A stretch of 64,000 nucleotides of DNA from Sceloporus undulatus (Eukaryota; Chordata; Lepidosauria; Squamata; Phrynosomatidae), in the NCBI RefSeq assembly GCF_019175285.1, contig NC_056522.1, positions 68,857,361 to 68,921,360 on the forward strand. The letters are read 5' to 3'. Positions 21,748 through 34,266 of the stretch are shown piece by piece. The position numbers were made by a program, and so were the translations under genes. The notes under the pieces were generated by a model. That model searched no databases. It saw only the letters and a program-made list of their open reading frames with translations, and was not told where the DNA came from. The first letter of the stretch is position 1. The number at the start of each line of letters is the position of its first letter.

Positions 21748-24469
21748 TGACATAGATGTGTGAAAGAGGTAAGCATTAATTCACCTCCTTTTTTGTTCTG
21801 ATCATTTTGTATCTATCTTGCTGAAGAGTTAGAGGGGTTTCTTTGGGCATCTTGTTAAAATTCCCCCACTGCATGGAGGGGAGACTGGAGGTGATTCCCC
21901 TCTCCCCCCTTCTATTGGAGTCAAACAACTTTCTTCTCATTCTGGCTAATCATCCCTGCCAGACATGACTGATCCCTGGAGCTCATGAAAATACTTTTGA
22001 AGAGTAAAACCTTTGCCTTGGGAATTAATCAGACTGTACAGTGAGTGTCAGGTATTTTCAAAACAAATTTCCTCAGGGGCACATGGTAAATTAGTCTGTG
22101 AGAGACCATATTCGGTTTCCTTTCCTGCTATTTTTCTTGTTCCCAAATCACCCCCTTCTTCCCTGCTTCTCTTGGAAATACCATACAGGCTAAGAGTCAA
22201 AGGCATGTGAACGAACACACACACACACACAGAAGACCAAAGGAATCCATCTTCTTACACTCAGCTTTGAGAGAGGGGGAAGTTCTCAGAGGAGGACAAT
22301 AATGTTGGGCTTGCCAGGAATTGGTTTTTAAGATGTCAGTTTTCATTCCAAAATTACTTGTTGCACTTTAAAACCACTAGACTGTTCATAAGGGGAAGGT
22401 TTCATGAATCCCAGTATTTCCCTCAGAAAAACTCAAAGTGAATTTAGCCACAATAGCCTCAGCCTTGTAGTCTGAGCACTGCTTCATTTCCCTCACGGGT
22501 GCTGATTTTACACTTCACACAAACACATGTACAGAACCAAGTGACCAGAATATTTATGTGACAGCTGTAAATGTCTTTCTGATCTATAGGAAGATGGTAA
22601 GTAAATGGGGAAATCTGTCCTTTGTGAATGGTCTACTCTGATGTACTGTATATGTTTAAGACTCTGATTCTTTCGACCATCACCTAGAGAATGTCTTCTG
22701 AGGAACATAGGACTTAAATGCCCAAACCCAGGAATGATATGTCCTCTCATGGTCCTGATTTGACAGGATTAGTCCCAATTAATTCTCTGTTGTCTTAGTT
22801 TATAATCTGCTTTTAAAAAGTCACAATTTCTCTCTCCTCCTCCCATTTCCCCCCCTTTGCCCTACTTTACTTCATTTGCTGCAAACTTAATTAAAAAATT
22901 TAAAATACAACTGAGTTTGCACTCAGTTAATGCAACATAGGAGGATAGAGAGGAGCAGGTGCTTGCTCTTCTCAGTAGGCTCAGGCAAAAGGAAATGGCC
23001 ATAGCTTCTTCCAACTTGTGTAGTCACAAATTTGCCATCCTGGCCACACACCGATGTTGTTTGGCCACATGTATCCCAATTTTATGTTGGAGGGTATGGA
23101 AAGAAGTGAACCCTAGAAAAATAAGGCCCTTTGTAGCCTCTGGGGCAGTTGAAGGGGCGATTTCACCATGTTTCCCCCCCCAATGCCATTATGCCCAGGA
23201 GAGGACTTTTCCCCTCAATTTGGACATGACATATGTGTATTCAAAAAAAGATGACACTTGAGCCTAAACCAAATAGAGTAGGGAAGACATAGGATCAACA
23301 CCCCCCGCCACTTATAGATGCATCTTTTAAGTAAAAATAAATAAAAGACCTAAACTTATCAGTGACTGAAGAGATGTAGGAGTGCATGGTGTAGTAAAGC
23401 CGTTGTGAGCCATATTTTGGTAATTCCTGCTTTAAGGCATGAAATAAAGGTTATCTAGCTGGATACATTTTTGCAATAATGGAGCAAGTAAATTTGCATC
23501 TTTCAAAGTTGCCATAGTTCTCAGTATAGCAACACTGTGTGCATACACCAATTTGAAGATCTGTTTGAGATCGTGTTGCAGACATCACAGGACTGATGCA
23601 GGGGTATCCCCCAAAGGGAACCTCTCCAGCTGTTTTCAAAGATATGCTTTTGAATCTATTCAAGATGCAAGTGCAAGCAATGCATTGGGTTACCATCTAA
23701 AACCTCTGTAGTGGTGATGTTTTATACCCCCGAATAACAACAGCCATCTGTCCGTGCACCTGATCATGAATGATGTCTGGTCTGAATTCAAGGGGATAAG
23801 AAGGGGAAGAGGGAGGAGGAAGGATGGATGGAAATCAGAACAGCTCTCTCCATCCACCTTCAATTGTGACCCTCCTCTGAGGCACAGTACAGAGCCTCAG
23901 AGCAGCACTTTCACAAGGGAAACAGCTAGTTTAGACAAGCTTTGAGCCAGGGTGTTTCCAGACAGAAGGTTGTTTGATTCTGCAGATGTCAGGCATGCTG
24001 AATCAGCATCCTTGGCTAGCACCTGAGATGAGAATCACATGATGCTTGTGAGAATCCCCATGCTGCAAGCTGAACACTGCTAGCACAATGGGCTACCAAA
24101 GCAGGGTGGCTCAGCCTTTATCAGTGACTTTAGCACTTATCTTCTGAGCTTGTTAGCATCTCTTTTAATGAGTAAGCTCCCAGTGATATGCTCCCACTTT
24201 CACATTTAGTTTTCAGAGGGAGAAACTGTGCCCTGGATACTGATTAGAATGCAGAACTTGGAAACATTTTGCTTGGACTAACAATCACAAAATTCCACAG
24301 GCAGTATCACTCTGCTGGCTGGGAGTTCTGATCTACAAAAAGGAACTTCTGACAGCTCTGCTAGGAATAGAAATAGAGTCCATGCCAATTCTGGTTTCAT
24401 CCCCCCCCCCCCTCCATATTTCTGGGCATGGTGCACACCATTGTGCACCATGACAAATCAGCCCCTGGA
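21748..24469. other. Unclassified intergenic DNA
   Basis: A short (CA)n lies at 22214-22230. No gene is seen. None of the open frames of up to 100 codons shows a domain motif or a recognised repeat match. Confidence 0.35.
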
Positions 24470-24780
24470 CTGATCCAGTATTCTAGTTCCCCAGTGGCCA
24501 AGCCACTGCAATCATGTGGGAAGCTTACATGCAGGCCTTCTTTGAAGTTCTACACTTCCATATCCATATTTTAAACAAATGGTACTGGATTTGCTCACTA
24601 CTGTCTCTGATACATGAGTAATGCATAGCTGTCATGAATACTAGCCACTGATAGCCTTATTCTTCAGTCAGTCTTCTTTCAAAACCAGCTAAATTGGTAG
24701 CCATCACTATGTCTTATGGTAGCCTATTCCATATCTTGTGCTGTGTGAAGAAGTATTCCATTTTATTTCTCCATTTAATG
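24470..24780. mobile_element. Old squamate interspersed repeat (SINE-like), unnamed
   Basis: The text 'catagctgtcatgaatactagccactgatagcctta', 'ttggtagccatcactatgtcttatggtagcctattccata' and 'gctgtgtgaagaagta' matches, from memory, a repeat spread widely in reptile genomes. I cannot give its formal name or boundaries. Confidence 0.5.
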
Positions 24781-26079
24781 TCATGTCAGTTCTACCACCA
24801 ATGACATCATCTTCCTGTGGCAGTGGGAGGCTCATGGCAGTGGTGCTGCTGGTAGGGTCTTCCATGTCAGACAGGCTTTTGCTGGAGAGACAGACTAAAT
24901 ATCACAATCAGCTACTGGGCAGCAGCAATAGTGGAGGGTAACACTGGCAGAGGAACTCTCAAAGTCAACAGCAGTGGCACCATAGCTAATGCTTGTTAGT
25001 ACTTCATGGAAAATGGTGCCAATAATCCATTTTTGAATGCTTATTGCCATAAAACCTGTACAATGAGACAATCCAAAATGAAACAAGATATACTGTCAGA
25101 GGTGGATACTGCCAGGTTGGAAAACACTCACAAGCTAGTGGGGTAGAGCAGAGGATAACTATGGGTAGCATTGTGGCTAATGACACAACTGCATTCAAGT
25201 TGAAAGGATGTTCAGCTGTTGACATGCTCAGAGGCAAAATGAAAGTCTGAAGCTGCACAATGCATATTATAGGAACATGGAATGTGAGAAGTATCAATCA
25301 TGGGAAACTGGACATTATAAAACAAGAAAAGGAACCTATAAACATTGGAATACATGGTATGAGGGAGTAAAAGTGGACAGGAATAGGACATTTTGAGTCA
25401 GTTACTCCGAAAATGACAATCTAAAAAGAAATGAAATATTATCAATAGTGAGGAGAGAAGTAGCAAAATCAGTTAAATGATATAATGCAAATTTTGACTG
25501 AATCATATCAGTAACACTTTGGGAGAAACCAATATACAGTAACCGTAATCCAAATTTAGGCACCAACTAGAGAAGCAGACAAAAAAGAAGATTTGTTTTC
25601 CTCTATGCTGAAGCATTAGATTTTGTGTGATAATGTTTGGGCAGCTGTTCCAGTATTGGGCAGTCACGTGGTGTCAGTTTCCCCTCTCCCACACACACCC
25701 TATTCCAAAACTGCCCTTTTTCTTTTTCTTTTTCTTTTAAAAAAAACTTTCTTCTCTTTTCTCCGCCTCCTCCAAATCACATTACCATAATACCTTAATT
25801 GTGTAAAAAAGAGAGAGAGAAAAGCAAAAAACAAAACAAAAGGCATGCTGGTGAAGCCTAGGACAGGGACGCAGAGTTAATTCCGGCCCAGCAATAGGTG
25901 ATTGCAGACATATGTCATAGCAACTGCTCCCAAGCCAGTATGTATGCATTTCCTTTCATTAACACAGTTGTGGTGGGGATGGGGTTTTATGTAATCTCTG
26001 ACATAATATGAAGCAAAAGATGGAGATGCTCCATCCTCTCTACAAAAAATAAGATGAGGAGCACATTCATGTCATAGGA

Positions 26080-26393
26080 GTTTATCACATGGGGGAAATC
26101 CCGTGCAAAAATGGGGGTTTAAATTGGAAAAACCCCACAAAAGCGGATTGATTTTCACACTACATCATTGTTAAACTAATGTTAAACCAAATGGAAAGTG
26201 AAGGGAAAGTAGACAAAAGCCACTCTTTTTTACTTTCGGAAAATCCGGAAAGTAAAAAGTAGCAGTGTTTGCTTCCATTTGGTTTAACAAAAGTTTAATG
26301 ATGACATGTGTAAAAATCAACCCACTTTTGCAGGGTTTTTTCCTACCTTTTAAATCCCGTTTTTACACTGGACTTCCCCCGTGTGATAAACTC
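26080..26393. mobile_element. Long-hairpin miniature transposon (GGAGTTTATCACA family)
   Basis: Ends GGAGTTTATCACATGGGGGA and, reverse complemented, GGAGTTTATCACACGGGGGA, with ATA on both sides. The arms stay paired almost to the centre ('tttactttcggaaa...tccggaaagtaaa' near 26230-26262), so the whole element is one imperfect palindrome. Relatives are at 58105-58372 and 59622-60005. It has no coding content and lies in the gap of the BovB LINE. Confidence 0.75.
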
Positions 26394-26510
26394 CATAGAC
26401 TGAATTACTAATATCAACATTTAGAGCAGAACTAAAGAAGAACACCATTGTGCCAAAATAGCACAACCTTATTAACATCCCTGAAGAACTGTAAGGTAAT
26501 GTAAAACATA

Positions 26511-26744
26511 GGGCCCGTACAGACAAGCCAAAATAAAGCTGCTTCGGGTCACTTTGGAGGAATGCTGTTTAAATTATTCATGCGTTCTAAGAGGCCAGAA
26601 GCCACACCAAAGTCACGCTCCAGTCCTAAGGACTGGAGCATAGCTTTGGCACAACTTCTGGCCTCTTAAGATGCATGTGTCATTTAAACAGCATACCTTC
26701 AAAGTAACCTGAAGCAGCTTTATTTTGGCCTGTCTGTATGGGCT
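26511..26744. mobile_element. Full palindrome miniature transposon (GTACAGAC ends)
   Basis: The left arm GGGCCCGTACAGACAAGCC with 'aaaataaagctgcttcgggt' is mirrored on the right by 'acctgaagcagctttatttt' and GGCCTGTCTGTATGGGCTT. The centre 'agtcctaaggact' is the dyad. ATA occurs on both sides. The termini resemble the Harbinger-like elements of this window. It is inserted in the BovB gap region. Confidence 0.75.
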
Positions 26745-27133
26745 TATATATTTGCACTATTCAGCCTAATTGACTCAAAGCCAGTAGAACTCTGGACTAT
26801 GTGTAAGCAAAAAGGAAGAGGAGCCTTAATGAATGACAAATGAAACTCTTCAAGCAGTTAAGGACACAAGAGAAGCAAAAGTAAAAGGTGACAGAAATAG
26901 GGTCAAAACCCTGAATGCAGCTGTTCAGCGACTTGTGCACAGGGTCAAAGAGAATTACTATAATCATCAGTGCAGAGAAATAGAAGATGACAACAAAAAC
27001 AAAAGAAAAAGATACCCTTTCCAGAAGATGCAAGAAATGAAAGGGAAATTTAAACCAAGAGTGGGAATGCTATATGACCAGCGGGGAACATATTACATGA
27101 CCAACCAGAAATAAAATGACAATGAAAACAATA

Positions 27134-27385
27134 GTGGTACCCCGGGATACGAATGCGCCGCCTTACGAAATTTCCGGGTTACGAAAAAAAATCAATTAAA
27201 AAAACTGTTCCGGGTTACGAAGGTTATTTCGGGTTACGAAGGAAATTTTTGGTGCTTTTCGGCGCTTTTTCGCACCAAATCGCGGCTTTCGCTATTAGCG
27301 CCTATGGGTTTTCGGCTTGTGAAAGCTTTTCGGGTTACGAAAGCGGCGGCGGAACGAATTAATTTCGTAACCCGGGGTACCTCTG
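27134..27385. mobile_element. Mariner/pogo-like miniature inserted in the BovB LINE
   Basis: Flanked by TA (27132-27133 and 27386-27387). The ends are GTGGTACCCCGGGATACGAA and, reverse complemented, CAGAGGTACCCCGGGTTACG. Taking out the element plus one TA leaves a CAA-TAC-ACT-GAA-GAA join that reads QYTEE, the expected BovB residues. The insertion point is therefore exact. Same family as 20654-20907. Confidence 0.9.
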
Positions 27386-27717
27386 TACACTGAAGAATTA
27401 TGTAAAAGAGATGAAAGGATGGCAGATTTACTTAAGGAAGAACCATTTGAAGATGAACCTAAAATTTCAGAAAATGAAGTGGAAGCTGCACTGAGAGCAC
27501 TTGGGAGAAATAAATCACCAGGAATAGATGGAATCCCAACGGAGTTGCTCCAAGCTACATAGACAGAATCTGCACTAGTTCTAACTAAAACCTGGCAACA
27601 AATAAGGAAAACAAAATAATGGCCCACAGACTGGAAATACTCTCTATTTACCAGCCCACAAGAAAGATGACACCAGGGATTGCAGTAATCAGAGGGTCAT
27701 TCCATTAAACTCCCATG

Positions 27718-28004
27718 CAGTGGCCTCACTTAAGGGGGTTCAGGGGGTACAGATTGCACTGGGTGACACCCCAAAGGGGTGGTACACCTGTGGGGGGGGG
27801 GAGAGGCTTCCAGGTCTGTGTGGCAACCACCACACAGGCCTTGGAAGGCCTTGGAGAGGAGCTGCCTTGTGAGAGGGCCAAGCGCACACCCACCTCTCTG
27901 TGGCACACTGTTCAACTCACTAGAATGGCACCACAGCAGCGAGGTGGGGGAATGTCCTTTTGGCCCTGCCACACCCGGTGACACCCCAGGCAGGAAAGCC
28001 ACTG
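27718..28004. mobile_element. hAT-like miniature inserted in the BovB LINE, 8-bp duplication
   Basis: A perfect direct repeat CTCCCATG flanks it (27710-27717 and 28005-28012). The ends are CAGTGGCCTCACTTAAGGGG and a right end reading CCACTG. Removing it with one repeat copy restores a LINE frame around NSHESTLLRILQQ...LLPYMEQEMPD. It contains a G-run and 'ggtgacacccc' blocks. The open frames across it are not genes. Related to 36781-37499. Confidence 0.9.
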
Positions 28005-29220
28005 CTCCCATGAAAGCACCCTGCTCAGAATTCTACAGCAAATACTTTTACCATATATGGAGCAAGAAATGCCAGATGCCAAGTTGGGTTCAAGAAAGAA
28101 AGAAGCACTAGGGATCATATTGCAAACATATGCTGGTTAATGACCCAGACTAAAGAATTTCAGAAGAAAATCAGCATGTGTTTTATAGATTAAAGAAAAG
28201 CTTTTGATTTTAGATCATGAAAAACTATGGATTGTTTAAGAAATGGGTATGCCACAATATTTGATCATCCTAATGTGTAGCCTGTATTCAGAAGAGGGGG
28301 CTGCCACAGGGTATGGATAAACAGAATGCTTTCCAATTGGCAACAGTGTCATCCTATCTATTTAACTTGTATACTGAACATAACACACATAATTCAGGAT
28401 TATTCCAGAGAGAGGAAGCATGACAATTGGAGGAAGTAACACCAACAATTTAAGATATGCAGATGACACCATACCACTAGCAGAAAACAGCAAAGACTTG
28501 GAACAACTAATGAAGAATGTAAAGGAAAAAAAGCACAAATAAAAGTTTGCAGATGAACATTAAAAAAACAAAAATAATGACCACAGATGATTTACATAAC
28601 TCTCTAAAGCAGACGATGAAAGCATTGAAATTGGTCAAGATTTTCCATCTTGGTTCACCCATTAATCAGAATAGAGACCTCAGTCAAGAAATCAGAAGAT
28701 TAGGAACTGGAAGGACAGCTGTAAAGGAACTAGACAAGATCCTGTAGTGTCAAAATATATTACTGAATATTAAAGTTAGGATGGCCTATACCATCTTTCT
28801 TCCAATTTCTATGGTTATGAAAGTTGGAAGTGAAGAATGCTGATAGAAAGAAAACCATCTTGAAAAAAATAAAATGTGGTGCTGGAGAAGAGTTCTACAG
28901 ATACTGTAGGCTGCTACCCCACCCCCAATAAATGGGTCCTAGAGCAAATCAAACCTGAACTCTCCCTAGAAGGCAAGATAACTAAATTGAGATTGATGGA
29001 TTTTGGACATATCATAAGAAGACATGGTTCACTAGAAAAACAATAATGCTTGATAAGGTAGAAGGCAATAGGCAAAGAGGAACCATATTCCAGATAGATG
29101 ACTCACTCAAGGAAGCCATGGCCCTGAGTCTGCAGGACTTGAGAAGTGCTATTGATGACAGGGTGACCTGGAATTCCCTCATTCATGGAGTCACCATCAG
29201 TTGACAATTAACAACAACAC

Positions 29221-31683
29221 CAATGGTTCTGGCTCTGATAGTGGCTTGCTTCTGGGCCCACAGAAATCATGATACATTGAAATTTGGAACAGGGACCTTT
29301 CAGAGCCTTCTCTTAATCATTCCTTTACACTGGCTTTTCCTTTGGATAGGTGACTGTTTACTATAGGTATTCATTAATTGGGCAAACCTGAGCTGTTGGC
29401 AAGTCAAGGTGTTGTTATACATCAAAGTATGAGAGCTGGCTTTTATTTGACAACCACTTCTTCACCAAGATTTGTGGGTGTAAGAAGACATACCCTAAAG
29501 GGAGTGTCCATTTAATGTTCTCAGTTGCCAGTGTTGACCTTGCTGCTAGCATGCCTGTTTCACATGTCCACCCAGCTTCCCACTGAGTCAGCTTTTGGCA
29601 CAATATCCAAGTTACTCTAATTGTGGAGGTGGAATGTTTCAGGGCCTTCACCTGACATGATAGGAGTGGTTTCTGGCAGAGGAAGCCAAGACACACCCTG
29701 ATTTGGTTTGTTTATGCTTCAGAAAGATACATTTAGTCTGGATATGAGTGATGACATAAAGTAGAAAGGGCAAGTGTTTATAAAGTAATTGGAAGAGGCC
29801 ACTGAGTCTGAAAAGTTGCTACTTCCTTCATTCCTGTAGTTTCTACAAGAAACTTTCCTGTCCTATAGTTTTCTATAAACTGATTGCATTGTTTGCTAGG
29901 TATGAAATGCAAAGCAGTGTTTACATGGTAATTCTATATAATGATAGAGACTTGTGAAGTTTTCCATTGATGGTGTGCAAATGTCCTGTACAAAATTTTT
30001 CATAAGTACAGACAGACATCCAACAGGTGATGTTTTTCTTGGTTACTGTATCAACAGGGGAAGTTGCTCCTGTTGAATATGCACCTGCTGTGAGCTGTTA
30101 GAGATAAAGGAGCTCTTCCAAGGTGGGAGAGAGGACAGTTCCAAAGCTACAGGAGGGTTATTCAGTCTAACATTACAGCATGGAATAGTCCATGGAATCT
30201 GGGTTACGGAGAATAGGAACGAACAAGGTACAATTATATCAAATATGTTGGCATTTTTAGAAAAATATTATGCACTTAGGTGGCTTGACTGAAATCACCA
30301 CTTATTCCTCAATTGACATCATTGTCTTTTCCAAGTTGTTTCTCTCTAAGGCATGCTGCAATATCAGAATGACACCAACAAGGTGGGGTGTTATGAATAA
30401 GAAACATTGCATGATAATACCTGAGTCATACTAATTGGAGCATTCTGTGTGTGAGAGACTAAGAAAGCAATTCACCCTGCAGGCCACTGAGACTGATACG
30501 TATCTTGCATTTAATATTTTTAGAACACACCCCTACCTGGAGTCAACTACATGCCTGCTCAGAAACCTCAACAGACTGGTTCAGAGACTATGTTTTTCGC
30601 TGATCCATGCCCTTCTAGTCAGCCTTACACCACTGAAATTGGGTTAGTTTGGTTTGGTTTGTGTTTCTGCTATAAATGGCAAGTATACCAGTAGGGCAAC
30701 TCCAGTTGCTTAGAGCTGAGGGGCATAAGAACTATAACCTCTGTTTTACATTCAGGTTAATTCAGTATATACTACACATAGAGTAGCTAGACACCAAAGA
30801 AGGACACCTTTACTAGTTGTGTAGAAGAAGAAATTTAAGAAGGTGTAGCTTAATTACAAACTAACCTAGTTGAAATTTCCATCTTATATGCATTTACTAA
30901 GGCACAGGAGCCTTGCCCTCTTTTGCATCTGGCCACTCTAATTTGACAGGAAAAGAGTAGGCTTGCACAAGGTCATTGGGTAACTTAGGCCATTCAACAT
31001 GTGGTTTGTGGTTACCCACGTCACCTTTAATGGAATTTTAATCTTGCTTCTTAGTTTGCTACTTGTCAGGACTTGTTTTAATGACATGACTATGCAACAC
31101 ATTCAGGTAATGTGGGAAAATCCAGTACTCACTGGGACAGACTATATTGAGCTGTGAAGATGACAATTAAGGCCTTGGTCCACTTTATGTTTGCACAGGT
31201 GTGACTCTGGGAATTAATACCTATGGACATGTAAACGACATGTAAATATGGTTCTTTTAGGACACCTGTTTAGTCACTAAGGCTATAGGCCATGCTGAAG
31301 TGACTTTGAGGGTCGTCAGAAATGAAAAATGTTTTAAAATACCCCTTTTTTCAAAGAAATGAAAGGAAATTTCTGGAAACCCTATCACATTACAAAAGTA
31401 AGACAAGACACAGTGAGACAGAAGCAGCTTTCTGCTTACCTCTCCAAATGATATTTTAGCATTTCTTCTCTAGTAGGATATGGTTGTAAAAACATGCCTT
31501 TTGCCAAATAGATTTTTCCAGTGTGACAAAAGGCATATTTTTACCACTGTCTCCCTTGGGAATGGAACAGAAGTGCTTTGAGGGCATGTGGAATGATAAA
31601 CAGAAACATGCTTCTCTAACACTGCATCTCAGCTTATTTTTGTAATGTGATAAGGCTCTATGTCTGCAGCCACTGATTAGGAC
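29221..31683. other. Unclassified intergenic DNA
   Basis: No gene and no repeat family is recognised in about 2.5 kb. It is the longest quiet stretch between repeats in the middle of the window, so it is a candidate for conserved non-coding sequence. That cannot be judged without alignment. Confidence 0.35.
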
Positions 31684-32464
31684 AGTGGTTCTCAGCTTTT
31701 CATAACTTAAGGCCCACCAATTAGTGTGTCAAAAATTTGGGCCATGGTCCTATCCAGATTTAGCAGAGAGGAATACTTTGCCAGTTATGTACTTCCCACT
31801 CTCAGATATCAATTCCATCAAGAGCTACCTGGCTCTGTTCAGTTCGTGGGAGGCCTTTCCAACAGGCAATAACCTAAGCCACTCTTCCCATAGCTCTTTA
31901 GGTTCAAAGACTTAAGAGAACTAGGCACTCAAGTGACTTTCAACAGGGCTAGTTTCTCCCAGGAGACTTATGCTGTGTGTCTACGTCCCCATTGGGTGAT
32001 GGCATACAAATGCAGTGGCATGCCAGTCATTGTTTGTCAATGCTGCTGCTGTTCTTACTCACACAGAAAGATCTTAGATATCTCCCTTCATGAGCAACAG
32101 TGATGACAAACCATTCACCAAACAAATTTGGATTTTGGCCCTGGATCCCACCACAACACAAACAAAAGTAGGATGATTATATGTTTCAATATATTCTGTT
32201 ATATTAATCACTTACAATAAGAACATAAAACACTCTGTAGTATTATTGGGAGTAAACAAACACAAACAAAAAGAATAATTCCATTATACCAGGAAATTGT
32301 AACACTGCTGTTGGGATAAATGATATTGCTACAGTAACTGCAAAACACAATAAATTAAATTAAAAAGTGGGATTGTATTATTGGTCTTTTTTTTTCATTG
32401 TAGTGACTAGGACATGTGTTCCACCTAGACTATATCTCTGTCCTATGTATATTTGAAAACCACT
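31684..32464. mobile_element. Probable hAT-like element (CAGTGGTTCTCA ends)
   Basis: The left end CAGTGGTTCTCAGCTTTTCA and the right end TTTGAAAACCACTG form the inverted repeat typical of Charlie-type hAT elements. I could not find a matching 8-bp duplication, so the boundaries are tentative. The inside has no coding signal. Confidence 0.5.
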
Positions 32465-34036
32465 GCACTGGACAAAATAGTCTCAAGTTACTAGAAAGGA
32501 CAAAGGAGAGTATCACACCAGGGCCAGTTCAGCAATACTCGTGGTAATGAAAGCTAATGCAACAGTAGTGCTATAGCACTGGATATTTTTATACAGTCAC
32601 TCAATAGCATGATTAATGTGACATTACCATATGATATCACAATCGTGTTTCTCACACATCCATGAATGAATCGTTAGTACATTGAAATTGATCATTTTGT
32701 GCATGAACCGTTTTGGCGCTACAGTGCATGGCTTGAAATCATGTTTCTGTCCCGCACAGAATAAAAGACAACAAAATAAAATTCATTACTTCACCACATT
32801 GTTTTAATCCAGTGTAATACCTCAACAAAAGAAGACTGAAATCCACTGCAAAACCGATCCTGGCAGAGAGAATGGATTGCCTTCACTGCAATGCATTCTG
32901 GGTGTCCCTGGTTGCTTCTGCAATAGCACGAATGAAGCATGCTTAACTTTTACACTCTTGCAATTGCACTTCATATGTGCTATTGAGGAACCATTCACTG
33001 GACTTCCCCATGAATGGTTTGTTGCAGGAGCATACCAGGTTCTTCACAGGATAAGTCCTGGATGAGCGTAGCATCATCTAAATATCTTCAGTGCAATTGA
33101 GCAATAATGCCAGGATTATGCCCTTTACGCCCATCTTTTTCCCCCAAGGGATAATCTCCCAAAACAAGAGCGGAATACTGAATACACACTTTCATCTTTT
33201 TTGCATCCTAGATTTCTTACTCTAGCCAAAGAATGCAGTGGCTGGAGAGTAAGAGTTAATGGCATGATCTTTATATTTCACTTTCCATGTAGTTATGATT
33301 GTTATAAGCTTTCACGTTTGTATGTGAGAGTGAGAGAGGGGAGGATGTTCTCTCTCTCTCTCTCTCTCTGCAGTTTAGTTTTTGGTTCTGAATGGTTCAC
33401 TGTACTTTTGAGTTGGTAAACCATTGCTTCCCTGAAAATTCTGTCTAACATTTGGTGTAAAAGGTAGAAAGTGTAATGGGGAAAATGCTACATTTTGGCA
33501 GACTTCCCCTGTTCTTACAGTATCCCCAATGCTTGCCAGAGTGCTTTTCGTATGATAAACATCAGGATCAAATTTAATAAGCAATGCTTAACTTGTCTTT
33601 TTCTGCAAGATTTCAGACACTAATAACTACAGCTATGTGTTTGTACAGGAACAAAACATAATGTGAATGCAGCATGTGTAATTCAGAAGAAAGGGAGATA
33701 TCTAGTGACTCATTTGTATAATTCTCAGTAAGCCAACGATTCCCAAATGGTGAATGGAGAGTAACAAATGCAGAATGTAGGGCAGAGTCTGGTTGCTTAA
33801 TTAACAGGTGATTGTAAGCTAGTCTAGTAGCTTGACCAGGAGGGCAAATCCCAGCTATAGTATTTTGCAATTTGATGGAAGTTGGACAAGCTAGTAACAA
33901 AATAAATTAAAGGATTAAAAATTCTCCATTATGGGACTGTAAATATTCTATCCTAAATTACATTTGAATGGACTGCATCCCCCACTGCCCTCTGTGACTT
34001 TTGTCACATGCTTTTGATGCAGGGGAGATCTACATA
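32465..34036. other. Unclassified intergenic DNA with a short (CT)n at 33349-33369
   Basis: No gene or known repeat family is recognised. Confidence 0.35.
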
Positions 34037-34266
34037 GTTGTTGGTGTGTGCCTTATTTCCAACTTATAGTGACCCTAAAGCAAACCTAGCATGGGGTTTT
34101 CTTGGCAAGATTTGTTCAGAAGAGGTGTACCTTTGCCTTCCTCTGAAGCTGAGAGTATGTGACTTGCACAAGGTCATCTAGTGGGTTTCCATGACTAAGC
34201 AGGGACTTGAACCTTGGTCTCCAGAGTCATAGTCTAATGCTGAAACCACTACACCACACTGGCTCT
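34037..34266 (-). mobile_element. Sauria-type SINE, reverse, nearly full length
   Basis: Plus-strand order: 'gtgtgtgccttatttccaacttatagtgaccc', 'ggggttttcttggcaagat', 'ttgccttcctctgaagctgag', 'gtgacttgcacaaggtca' and 'cttggtctccagagtcatagtctaatgctgaaaccactacacc', ending with 'actggctct'. The reversed tRNA-like head is intact. Confidence 0.9.

Larger units (their letters stand above)
25230..29220 (+). mobile_element. BovB (RTE-clade) LINE, broken, with nested DNA transposons
   Basis: Forward protein fragments in BovB order: the endonuclease start IIGTWNVRSINHGKLDIIKQE (25262 on) and FSSMLKH near 25600; the linker VQRLVHRVKENYYNHQCREIE (26920 region); the reverse transcriptase start ENEVEAALRALGRNKSPGID (27470 region); LLPYMEQEMPDAK (28040 region); TQTKEFQKKI; the YADDT box (28456 region, 'agatatgcagatgacacc'); NIKKTKIM; SQEIRRLGTGR; and the C-terminal MDFGHIIRRHGSLEK and HGVT near 29185. 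It ends in an ACAACAAC-type tail near 29210. The endonuclease middle (about 25616-26820) is replaced by other DNA. Several stops and shifts break the frame. BovB enzymes of this type mobilise the Sauria-type and 5S-type SINEs seen elsewhere in the window. A 5' UTR may extend left to about 24900, but I could not confirm it. Confidence 0.85.

Noticed and set aside
34200-34262. tRNA gene
   Set aside because: The tRNA-like text here and at other SINE copies is the head of Sauria-type SINEs, with degraded arms and a SINE body attached.
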